DNA of 64,000 nucleotides from Neocallimastix lanati (nom. inval.) (lineage: Eukaryota; Neocallimastigomycota; Neocallimastigomycetes; Neocallimastigales; Neocallimastigaceae), in contig JACVTC010000051.1 in assembly GCA_016946835.1 (NCBI GenBank), forward strand, positions 1 through 64,000, read 5' to 3'. Made by a program: the position numbers and the translations under genes. This document shows positions 1 through 10,107 of the stretch, one piece after another. The notes under the pieces are model-generated. The model was not told where the DNA came from and made no database searches. It saw only the letters and a program-made list of their open reading frames with translations. The stretch's first letter is position 1. Every line of letters starts with the position of its first letter.

Positions 1-1570
1 AGAAATTTTAAATCTTTAAATACTTAATTTTTTTTATGTAATAAAAATATAATAATATTAATATTAATTTATAGTGATATAAATAATATTATTAAATAAT
101 GTGGATACATATATTTATATTAAATATCTTTAAAAACTTTTATTTATTTTGACTAAATAAATTTAAAACTTTTAATTTATTAATAATTATTTCTTCTATT
201 ATATTCGTTTATCTTTTACTATTATATTTTGATCTAAAAATGAATAAATGTTAATATTAATATTATGATATTAATATAATAATAATGAATAAACCTTAAA
301 ATCTTTAATTTGTAATATATTAATTTGGTCAACTTAATTTAATTATTGGATAAAAAGTAATTTTATTGATTATTAAATTCCACTTTAATTGAATATGCCG
401 TTTTTATTAATTTAATATAATTTATGAGATATAAAAATTTTAAGTTAGATGAAACATTGAAACGTGGGTATTAATTTATATTATATTATTATATTAAATT
501 TGAATTAAAAAAAAGTACTAAATTAAAATAATATAAAATAAAGATAAAAATTCATATTTATATTCATTGGTATATAAAAAAACTAAGAGGTTAATAAAAT
601 TTTATTAAAATGTTATTTAAATAATAGTGAAATTTTATTAGTATTATATTTAATACTTGTATAAATAATAATCAAAAAATACTTTTTTAGTTAGATATTA
701 ATTTTTTTTTATTTAAAAAAATAATAATAATAATAATTTTTGAATGTTATTGATATTTAATGTGGTTAAAAACATTTTTAAATAATTTTTAAATAATTTT
801 TAAATAATTTTGAAACAATTTTGAATATAATTCTGAGTTTTGACATTTTAGACTAAAAAGTAAACATCAAAATTTTATTATTTTGTAAATATATATAAAT
901 CATATTATATACAATAAATACATGATAAAATATATAATAGAATTATATTAAAAATTAATTTATTAATATTGAATAAAAATGAAAATTAAAACTAATATGT
1001 TTTTTTGTAGAATTTAATCTTTAATAAAAAAGCTATTTTTTATTCAATTATTATATTAAATAACAAAATTAATATCATAAAAATTATTATTTTTAATTTA
1101 TCTTATATTATTATATTAATATCATAATATTCTTCATATTATATATGAAAAATCCTACAGTTCGAAATATATTGATAAAAATAAATGAAACAAAACAAAA
1201 TTATTATTACTAAATTAAAAGTTTTAAATTAATTAAATTTAATATAATTAAAATATAGTTTTCTTAATTTTAATATCTTCATAATAACTATTAAATTATT
1301 AAATTATTAAATAAAATACTTAGTATTATAAAAGCTTAAGATCAAAATTTATTAATATATTAATAAAATATTGAAATTAAAAAATATTTAAAGAATAGAA
1401 ATTCTCTTCTTTTTTTCCAATTTAAAAATATAATTAAATTTAATATTATATTTATTATATTATTAAAATAATAAAATAATATATTTAATATTCACTGGTT
1501 GAATATATATTGAATCTATTAATTATTAATTATATATTTATTTGTAAATAAAAAAATTATTTATTTTAAA
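1..1570. other. AT-rich intergenic region, no gene seen
   Basis: Nearly pure A/T sequence with short A and T runs and no reading frame of gene-like composition on either strand. The last few hundred bases must hold the xylanase promoter and 5' leader, but TATA-like strings are so common here that none can be singled out. Confidence 0.7.
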
Positions 1571-2602
1571 ATGAAATTACAACAAATTATTCCTTTCGCT
1601 TTTTCTTTAGCCGCTTCTTTGGTTTCTGCTCAAAGTTTCTGTTCAAGTGCTCAACACTCAGGAACAAGTGTTAAAGAAACTAGTAATAAGGTTGGTAACA
1701 TTGGAGGTGTTGGTTATGAATTATGGGCTGATGGTGGTAATAACAGTGCTACTTTCTATTCTGATGGTTCTTTCACTTGTTCATTCCAAGGTTCTAAGGA
1801 TTATTTATGCCGTACCGGTCTTTCATTCGATAGTACTAAACCACATTCTCAAATTGGACATATGTATGCAGATTTTAAACTCATTAAACAAAATATTTCT
1901 AATGTCGATTATTCTTATGTAGGTATTTATGGTTGGACTAGAAATCCTCTTGTTGAATTTTACATTGTTGATAATTGGCTTAGTCAATATCGTCCAGGAG
2001 ATTGGGTTGGTAATAAAAAGCATGGAGATTATATGATTGATGGAGCTACTTACACAGTTTTTGAAAATGATCGTTTTGGACCATCTATTGATGGAGATAC
2101 TAATTTCAAACAATACTTCAGTATTCGTCAACAAGCTCGTGATTGTGGTACTATTGATATTACAGCGCACTTTGAACAATGGGAAAAACTTGGAATGAGA
2201 ATGGGTAATTTACATGAAGCTAAAGTATTAGGAGAAGCCGGTAGTAATGGAGCAGGTACTAGTGGTACAGCGGATTTCCCATATGCTAAAGTTTACATTG
2301 GACAAGGAAATGGAGGAGCAGGTAATGCAGCCGCCGCACCAGCACCAGCACCAGCTACTAATAATAATGGTGGTAATAATGGTGGTAATAATGGTGGTAA
2401 TAATGGAAATTGGAACAACTGGAACAATAATAACAACAATAATAATGGATGGAATAATAATAATAACAACAATAATGGATGGAACAATTGGAATAATAAT
2501 AACAATAACGGATGGAACAATTGGAATAATTGGGGAAACAACAACAACAATGGATGGAATAACTGGAATAACAATAACAATGGATGGCACAACTGGTACT
2601 AA
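1571..2602 (+). CDS. Secreted GH11 endo-1,4-beta-xylanase with Asn/Trp/Gly-rich tail
   Basis: Intronless gene for a 343-residue secreted endoxylanase that cuts the beta-1,4-xylan backbone of plant cell walls. The first 20 residues are a signal peptide ending SLVSA|Q. The GH11 jelly-roll domain covers about residues 24-245. The nucleophile is seen as Glu129 in PLVEFYIVDNW, and the acid/base as Glu222 in VLGEAGS before the closing AKVYIG strand. A short Ala/Pro linker (about 251-262) leads to a tail (about 263-343) of Asn runs punctuated by NGWNNWNN units and ending HNWY. Rumen-fungus xylanases usually end in a Cys-rich CBM10-type fungal dockerin; this one has no Cys in the tail, so it is probably not docked to the cellulosome in that way. 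The start is the only ATG giving a signal peptide. The coding part is visibly richer in G/C than the flanks. Confidence 0.95.
   Translation: MKLQQIIPFAFSLAASLVSAQSFCSSAQHSGTSVKETSNKVGNIGGVGYELWADGGNNSATFYSDGSFTCSFQGSKDYLCRTGLSFDSTKPHSQIGHMYADFKLIKQNISNVDYSYVGIYGWTRNPLVEFYIVDNWLSQYRPGDWVGNKKHGDYMIDGATYTVFENDRFGPSIDGDTNFKQYFSIRQQARDCGTIDITAHFEQWEKLGMRMGNLHEAKVLGEAGSNGAGTSGTADFPYAKVYIGQGNGGAGNAAAAPAPAPATNNNGGNNGGNNGGNNGNWNNWNNNNNNNNGWNNNNNNNNGWNNWNNNNNNGWNNWNNWGNNNNNGWNNWNNNNNGWHNWY
2337..2599 (+). repeat. In-frame low-complexity array coding for the (N)nGWNNW tail
   Basis: AAT/AAC-rich codon runs interrupted by regularly spaced GGATGGAA(T/C)AA units, giving about six NGWNNW-like modules. The preceding GCACCAGCACCAGCACCAGC stretch codes for the Ala/Pro linker. 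The same linker-plus-tail arrangement recurs at 4466-4743. Confidence 0.85.
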
Positions 2603-3871
2603 GAATATTAATAAAAGTTCTTAATTAAATTCAATCTTTTATCTTCATTTTTAAATTTTTTTAAAATGGATATTATCATTTTAGTAGATACTTAAACATA
2701 AATAAAATACAAAGTAATTAGCAATTTTTTTAAATAATAGAATGTTTTATAGAAATATGTGATATATATAAATTAAAAAAATATAAATTAAAACGATTAA
2801 ATGTATTTATAAATATTTTAAAATTAATGAATAAAAATATGTTTTATTTGTAATAAAATCGAATTTTTGAAATTTATATCATTTTAATTATTATTGTAAT
2901 AAAAATTATTTATATTAAATAATACTATATAAATATATTATTTTAGAAAGCTGTAACATTTTTATAATTTTAATAATTATATTATTATTAAAATAGTATA
3001 TATATCATAATTATTCATAATAATTTATGTAATAATTTTCATATATGATAAAATTTGTAGTAATATCAAGTACAAAATAAGGTTCATTTAAATAATTTTT
3101 TATTACAAAAATTTAATCTAAAAAAAAAAAAAATTATATATATAAAAATTTATAAAAGATTATGTCTGTAGAAGTCAATATATATTTTGGAATAAAAAAA
3201 AACACATAAGTATATATATTTATTTATTTATTCATTCATGTTTAATGACCATCTGTTTTTCAAGAAATGGAATAATATAAATGTCTTATTAAATGATAAT
3301 CAAGTATTAAATTCTTATAATATTAATTTTTTTTTACAGTATCATATAAAAGAAAATAAATATAAATTATATTTTAATTTATATAACAAAAACTAAAAAT
3401 ACTATATGGTAAGTACAGCTTCAAAAAAAAAAGCTAATTTTTCATTTAAATTTACGGTTAAGAAGTTCAATAAGAGCCTTTAAATTTAAAGAAATTGAGT
3501 AAACTCTTATTAAAACTAAATATTATATATATTGAATACAACAAAAAAAAATATTATATTTATCAAACTATATAAAATATAAAGTAATAGTAATAATTTT
3601 TTAAAAAAATTTATTTTAAAAATATTATTTTATTATTAAATTAATTTTTATAAATAATAATAGTTACAATAAAAAAAATTAATAAAATTACTATTAAATA
3701 TAAAATAACTTTTTTATTAAATTTTAAAAGTTAAAATAAATAGATTAATTAATTATGTATTAAATATAATAAATATTTAACTATATCTTTCTTTTTCCCT
3801 TTAGTAAATATATAATAAATAAATAAATAAATAAATATATTAATAGATATATAAATAATTAAATAAATAAT
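2603..3871. other. AT-rich spacer, nothing recognised
   Basis: Downstream of the xylanase stop the sequence returns to A/T simple sequence. No second gene, RNA gene or repeat family was recognised between the xylanase and the glycosyltransferase relic. Confidence 0.6.
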
Positions 3872-4465
3872 TTATATTATTATAAAATAATCATAATTTA
3901 AAATTTTAGCAATGAGTTGTTTGAAATAGTTTTCATCAGTAACATTTTGAATGTTAAAATTTCCTCCTCTAATTTCATTAATATACTTATATTCAATTTT
4001 TGTTCTTCTTGTGGCATTTCTTATGAACTATTCATGTTCAAGATCAACATGGCCAATATCAATGGCCTGATAACCATTTTTATATAAATCATATGCTAAT
4101 ACTGTTGTGGTAAGTCCTAACACAATAAGAACCAATTTATTTTTATCTAATTTTTAAGATTCTTCCATGATTTTATCACAGGAATCAAATACATATATAA
4201 TACAAATTCCATTCAAAGAATGGAATTTGTATTATTTAAAAAGATTATTGCCTATACCAAGTCTTGATTCCTCACCTTCAATGATGACTATATCTTTCTT
4301 TTCCCATATTTTTCTCAATTTTCTCACATATTCAGGAGCACCATCATTGTTGATATAATCGATATAATCAATATAAAATCTTGAAATTCTAGTGGAGGCA
4401 CAAGTTTTATTTACATTTAATATCTTCAATAAATTATACATATTTAAAAATGAAGAGTTTAAAGA
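3872..4465 (-). pseudogene. Decayed GT-D (DUF1792, SP_1767-type) glycosyltransferase, bacterial type
   Basis: Read on the minus strand, one frame gives successive blocks typical of the bacterial GT-D/DUF1792 family: STRISRFYIDYID, RKIWEKKDIVIIEGEESRLG, then VLAYDLYKNGYQAIDIGHVD and ATRRTKIEYKYINE. The frame is maintained throughout but is crossed by three in-frame stops (after GIGNNLFK, after DKIMEES and after VDLEHE), and the N-terminal part of the family is missing. In Streptococcus a GT-D enzyme adds glucose during glycosylation of serine-rich adhesins, and related genes sit in bacterial surface-polysaccharide clusters. The family is essentially bacterial, so uptake from rumen bacteria followed by decay is the likely history (inference). 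The 5' edge abuts a xylanase-type tail in opposite orientation. Confidence 0.8.
4197..4235. repeat. Perfect 17-bp inverted repeat with 5-bp loop
   Basis: Arms 4197-4213 and 4219-4235 are exact reverse complements separated by CAAAG. It lies inside the glycosyltransferase relic, at the point where the conserved block following GIGNNLF should be and is no longer recognisable. It could be a relic of template-switch mutation rather than a functional hairpin. Confidence 0.85.
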
Positions 4466-4579
4466 ATCAGCACCGGTACCAGCACCATCACCAGCTGCTA
4501 ATAATAATGGAAATAATAATGGTGGTAATAATAGAGATTGGAACAACCTGAACAATAACAACAACAATAATAATAGTTG

Positions 4580-4623
<44 letters not shown>

Positions 4624-4743
4624 GATAGAACAATTGGAATAATAACAACAATAATAGTTGGAATAATTGGGGTAACAACAATAACAATGGATGGAATAAC
4701 TCGAACTATAATAGCAATGGATGGCATAACTAGTGCTAAGCAT
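4466..4743 (+). pseudogene. Orphan copy of the xylanase linker and Asn/Trp tail
   Basis: The plus strand gives an Ala/Pro linker (APVPAPSPAANNN), then Asn runs with DWNN, SWNN and NGWNN modules and a closing NGWHN, matching the C-terminal part of the xylanase at 1571-2602. The bases after the stop (CTAAG.ATATTAA) also match those after the real xylanase stop. The catalytic domain is absent; in its place the sequence passes straight into the inverted glycosyltransferase relic at about 4460-4470. The tail contains in-frame stops, so it is not expressed as a normal C-terminus. It looks like the 3' end of a duplicated xylanase-family gene joined by rearrangement to foreign DNA. Confidence 0.75.
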
Positions 4744-5997
4744 ATTAAAATGAATAATATTAAGTTTCTTTAATGAATACTATCATTTTTTACTTTTCGT
4801 ATATTTTTAAAATTAGTTTATTCGATTTAATTAATATTTAATAAAATAGAAAAAATTTTATAAAATTTAAACAAAATTTCTTTTTTAGTAAATATATTTA
4901 TATAATAAATAATTAATAAAATAAAAATATATATATATATAAAATAGGTTATGAATCAATAAATATTTTGAAAATATAATTAAAAATAAAAAATATTATA
5001 ATTTTAATTATATATATATATATTCAAAGTTTTAATTTATTTCTCATTATTTTATTATTTATATTTATAATGCTTTTTGATGGAAAAAAAAAAGTAATGA
5101 TAACATTTTATATATATATAAATTGATATATAAATTAAATTATATATAAATACTTTATGTTAAAAGGTTTTAAATCATTCCTTTAAATTTAATATATATC
5201 ATATTTTTTCGTGTTTTTTTTTTTTATAATATTTAATATAATTAATTTTTTTGAAATATGAAAGATGAAATAAAAACAATATTTTATTTTATATTATTTT
5301 TAATATTTTTTTTATGTCATTTATATCAGCACCGCTAATAATTATGGTGAAACTTCATTAATGAAAGTTTATAAGATTGAATAATATAAAAATTAATTAT
5401 TCTATTTTACCCTTTAAAAAAAAGAAAGAAATGAAAATATTAAAAATCCAAACCAAAAATATTTCCATGGCTAAATCATTAATGAGATATGACAACAAAG
5501 TAAATATTAAGCAGTATATATTTATAAAAAATGATGATAGAAATAATTTATTTTTTAAATAATATTGATAATAACTATACTAAAATAGTTAAACTTTATT
5601 AAATATATATATAATATTGAAACTAACATCATTTTAGAAATTAATTAACAAAAAAATAGATATTATATATCTTTAATAGTTACTAGTAATAATAATATTA
5701 AAATAATTATTTTTATATTACTAATAGGTTCTGAGAGTAAAATTAATAATATTCTAAATATTGATAGAAATAATAATATTATTAATTATAATAAAATATT
5801 TTCTATTTTTAATAGACATTAAAAAATAATTATTTGATAATATAATTTAATAATTAATAGAATAATTTTTATTGTATATGTAATAATAAAATTGTTTTGC
5901 ATGTAAATATAAATATATAATAAAGTAAAATAATTAATATGTTTCTTTATTAATTATTATTATTATTATTTTTTATTATTATTATTATTACTATTAC

Positions 5998-6033
<36 letters not shown>

Positions 6034-6809
6034 TATTATTATCATTATTATTATTATTATTATCATTATTATTATTATTAGTAAGAGTTGGAAATTTATG
6101 GTTTATAATTGTGTCAACTACATTTATATAATTCATGCTCAACAAAAATATTAAATTTAACATTAAATAGATAATAAACTATATATAAGGATATAGCTGA
6201 AAATGAAAATAAAAAGGGACGATGCAAATAGACATATAATAATAATATGTTCAAGATGAAATTCTGAAAAAAAAAATAAAATTAAATAATATTAAATTAA
6301 TCCTTATTAGTTTTAACTCAATGAGGGCAGGCTCATTAACAGAAATGTAGAAAATGCCAATATGGAAAGAATATTAAATATTATGATTATGGGTTAGGGT
6401 TAGTTAGGATTATGCTATTATAGAAAAATGTTTATAAATAACATATAACAACATGTTCTTAAATGTATTGATCTTTCTTAATGTAAAAAGATTCATATTT
6501 ATTATTATAAATTTATATATTAAATAAAGTTTATTTTATAATAAAGTAATTTAAGATTAATAAAAAAAAATAATTGAAATTTTTTAGTAATAATGATTAA
6601 ATAAAAATGAAAATGAAAATTTATTAATTTTTTTGTTGTTCTTTAAGTAAAAAACAACCAATATAGTTCATTAAATTTTAAGAAATTAAAAATATATTTA
6701 TATTAAAAATATTTTTTTATTTTTTATTGTACTTTAATCAATTTAATTCATTAATTTAAACTATTTAATTTGTGTCACTGATGGTAAATTTTAAATAATT
6801 TTTTATAAT

Positions 6810-6849
<40 letters not shown>

Positions 6850-7465
6850 ATTATATAGTTAAATATTATTATTATAATTATTTAATTATAATCATTAAAT
6901 AATTTTTAAAATATTGAACTTTATAATTTAATGATTATAATTATGGAAATTATAATTTAAATAAAAAATTATTTAATTACTCGATTAAAATTAAAAAAAA
7001 AAAAAATAAAATTAATTAAATAAAAAAAAAAAAAATTACATTATCCAATAACAATAATGGGAAAATTTTATTAATTAAAATTTAGGAATAATTATGAGAT
7101 AGTATATTAATGAATATTATTTAATAATTATGAATAAAATAAAATACATATAGTAATAATAAAAATTAATCATAATTGTAATAAAAGTAATTATAGTAAT
7201 AATAAATAATATATATATATATATAAAGAAAAAACCTTTTTTATTTTTTTTAAAAAACAAAAAAAATATATATATATATTGAAAATCATTGAAATAAAAT
7301 AAATAATTCTAATAAATATAATATATCTAAAAATTTAAATTTAGATATAAATTTAGATAGATATATATATTATATTAATATAAATTGAATGAACTAAATA
7401 TTATATATAAATAGATTTACATAATAGTAATAAAAATAATAAATAAAAAAAATTAAAAAAAAAAA
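4744..7465. other. AT-rich intergenic region with simple repeats
   Basis: No gene recognised. It contains an imperfect (ATT)n tract at about 5957-6080, a short GGGTTAGGGTTAG string near 6390, a T-run followed directly by an A-run at about 6809-6850, and several short A runs. The bases before 7466 hold the unrecognisable promoter of the next gene. Confidence 0.6.
5957..6080. repeat. (ATT)n microsatellite, imperfect
   Basis: Trinucleotide ATT array interrupted by single ATC and ACT variants. The poly-Asn frame on the minus strand is a by-product of the repeat. Confidence 0.85.
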
Positions 7466-9965
7466 ATGAATTTTTCATGGATAATTGTACTGTTATCCCT
7501 GATAAGTAGTGTTTTTGCAGGGGAACTTGGATTAAAAACATTAATTTTGTCAACCAAAGGTAGTACAGAAGCTGCCGCTGTTAAATTATCATTAGATTCC
7601 TATGGTATTAAGTATGATCATATTGAATTAAAATTAAAAGAATTAAAAGGTAATTTAACACTCTATGATGAACATAAAAATCCAAAATATAATATGATAG
7701 TTTTAACCTCCGGTAAATTAACCCTATTAAATGAAAATTTCCAATGGACCAGTGTATTAAGTGACGAACAATGGGCTTACATAGACCAATATGAAGTGGA
7801 CAATAAGATTCGTAGAATTACTCTTTCAGATACACCAGATCCTGTTTTAGGTATTTCAATTTATGACCCAGAGAATTGGGGTTCCGATTCGATCCAAACC
7901 ATGTTAAAAGCGGATAATTCCATAGCCGATGAAATGTTTGCAATTGCTGGTATAAAACCAACAGCTAAACTTGATACCTTAGGGTAAGATAGAGAATAAA
8001 AAAAAATAATTTTTTTTTTTTTATCCTTACTTATATATATTAATTTCATTTCTTTTATATATTAATTAATCTAATAAAAAAAAAATTTTTTTTTTTATAT
8101 TACATTTTTAATTTAATATGATAAATTCAATAAATATTTAAAACTTATTTCTATCAATTACTTCAAATGAAAAAAAAAATTATATCCATATATATTAATG
8201 AAATGATTTTTTCAATAGTTTATACCATACTCCTATATCGATTAAGGATGCCACTGTAGAAGTGAAACCTATTCTCTATTTTGAAAAGGATAAAATCTAT
8301 CCAGAAAATACAATTGCTGCACTCTACATGAAATTAAAGGATGGAAGAGAAAGATTATCCTTCTATTTTGGTTTTGGAGATTGGTCTCTCAATTGTATTA
8401 TCTTAAATCATATCTGGATTAATTGGGGTTCCCGTGGTATCTACAATGGTTTCCGTCGTGTCTATTTCACCGCTCATATTGATGATGTTTTCCTTGCCAC
8501 TGAATTGGTTGATCCAAAACACAATTTAGTAGAAGGTACAGAAGTTTTCAGAACGACTACCAAAGATTTCGATAATATTAAGAAATATCAAAAGGAAATT
8601 GTTCAAAAAATGAATCCAGGTTCTGTTTTCCAAGTAGAATTAGCTTTTAATGGTAATGGTATTCTTATTGAAGCAGATTATGATAAATCGTTGAATGTTT
8701 TTGGAGAAAGATTAGTCGAATTAGAATTTAAAAAGGAACCAGGTACCGGTACTCATAACTGGCCAGTTCAAAATTATCACTTCGAATTTAAGGATAGTTT
8801 CTTAAATCAAGATCCACTCTATCCTTACTTCAAGCAAGAAGCTAATAGAGCGGAATTCTACTGGAGTTCTCACACCTTCACTCATGAAAATTTAGATAAT
8901 GCGGATATTGATGATGTAGATAATGAAATTCGAGTGAATATTGAAGTTGCTAAAAAGTTTGGATTTGTTCGTGAAGACAACAGTCATGAGGAATGGTGGT
9001 CTCCAGGTTCCATTATTACGCCACAAATTTCAGGACTTCGTAATCGTGATGCCATTGAAACCTTCAAAAAATATGGCATTAATTCAGGTACCGGAGATCT
9101 TTCACGTCAATCCCTCTGTAATGTAGAAAACCCATATCTTCCATACTACACGACAATGGAAGGTAGTAACTATGATGGATTCCCCGTTATTCCAAGATCA
9201 CCTTCAGAAATATATTTCCATTGTAGTACCTCTGAAGAAGATACATGGATGTATAATCAAATCTATCACAATGTATTTGGTCAAGATTCTGATTGGAAAA
9301 CCATCATTGAACGTGAATCCACTCGTGTTCTCACCTTAATGATGAAATTAAGACATGAAGCTCATCAATTCCATCAAGCCAATCTTCGTAATGCAGATAT
9401 TAAGGAACCTAGTCTTCTTCAACAATGGACAGATGCTATTGTGGAACGATACAATTCCTATGTCAATTGGCCAATGATTTCCTTAAAATTAGATGATTTA
9501 GCAGAAACTTTTATTAATCGTAATGAAATTGAAAATTGTAATGCGACCTATTCCTTAATTACTTCCGGAGATAATATTACCGGTATTAATGTAAGTGCCC
9601 CAAAGAAATGTACTGTTCCTGTGACCGTTCCATTTGAAGTAGAATATAATAGCAAATTTAGGTATGAACAAGTAGGTAATGATCCTTTAACCATTTGGGT
9701 TCCATTAAATGACAGTAAAGAAAAGATTATTTTCAAGAAACCTTTCCCATGGGGTACGGTCACCCCTACCATTGTTAAACCTGCTGTTGATTTACCAAAA
9801 ACGGCAGCCGCCACCACCACCAATAAAAAATCAACAATTACTATTGTAAATACAGTTACTATAAAGGGAAAAACTGAAGATACTGAAGAACCAACAGATA
9901 CAGAAGACAACACAACTGAAACAGCCGAAACTGAAACTGAAGAACCTACCGCTGATAATGAATAA
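7466..9965 (+). CDS. Agd3-like secreted polysaccharide deacetylase (CE18)
   Basis: Two exons, 7466-7983 and 8219-9965, with intron 7984-8218 (GTAAGA...CAATAG) splitting a Gly codon, giving a 754-residue protein. Residues 1-18 form a signal peptide ending SSVFA. The whole chain resembles Agd3, the Aspergillus fumigatus enzyme that removes acetyl groups from galactosaminogalactan and founded families CE18 and CBM87. The metal-binding triad is seen as Asp in HIDDVFL (Asp261/Asp262) and His391/His395 in SSHTFTHE; the barrel continues through EEWWSPGSI. The tail from about residue 700 is Thr/Glu-rich, as in surface-linked or stalked proteins. There is no membrane segment or dockerin. Substrate is unproven: it may modify a GalNAc polymer in the fungus's own coat, or an N-acetylated polysaccharide in the rumen. 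Confidence 0.87.
7984..8218 (+). other. Intron of the Agd3-like gene
   Basis: Donor G|GTAAGA follows exon 1 codon Leu-Gly; acceptor TTTTTTCAATAG precedes TTATACCATACTCC. Removing it joins ...KLDTLG to LYHTPISIKDATVEV in frame. The interior is A/T simple sequence with in-frame stops. Confidence 0.9.
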
Positions 9966-10021
9966 AATAAAAAAATTAGTAAAAAATTAACTTTTCACCA
10001 CTAAAAAAAAAAAAAAAAAAT

Positions 10022-10107
10022 ACATATAAAGTTTTTTTATTTATCTACTTCTACTTCAATGAAATCTTAGATCTTTATTTTGTTGCTCATGTTTTATTAG
10101 TTGTCGT
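10022..10107. repeat. Left terminal inverted repeat of the minisatellite
   Basis: Sequence from ATATAAAGTTTTTTT through the GATCTTTATTTTGTTG block to TTAGTTGTCGT; it is one monomer in inverted orientation plus about 40 bp of unique end sequence. It pairs with 14389-14488. Confidence 0.75.

Noticed and set aside
2228-2600. Long hydrophobic or Ile/Val-rich frames antisense to the xylanase tail, and a Met/Ile-rich frame overlapping it
   Set aside because: They are alternative readings of the (AAT)/(AAC) repeat; the plus-strand GH11 frame explains the sequence completely.
4488-4743. Tyr- or Ile-rich frames antisense to the orphan xylanase tail
   Set aside because: Repeat artefacts of AAT/AAC codon runs on the other strand, with no signal peptide or conserved motif.
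5377-5562. Lys/Asn-rich 61-residue frame
   Set aside because: Composition matches background A/T sequence; no conserved motif and no usual coding G/C rise.
6388-6402. Possible interstitial telomere repeat (GGGTTAGGGTTAG)
   Set aside because: Only about two units, no array and no sign of a chromosome fusion; chance is likely.
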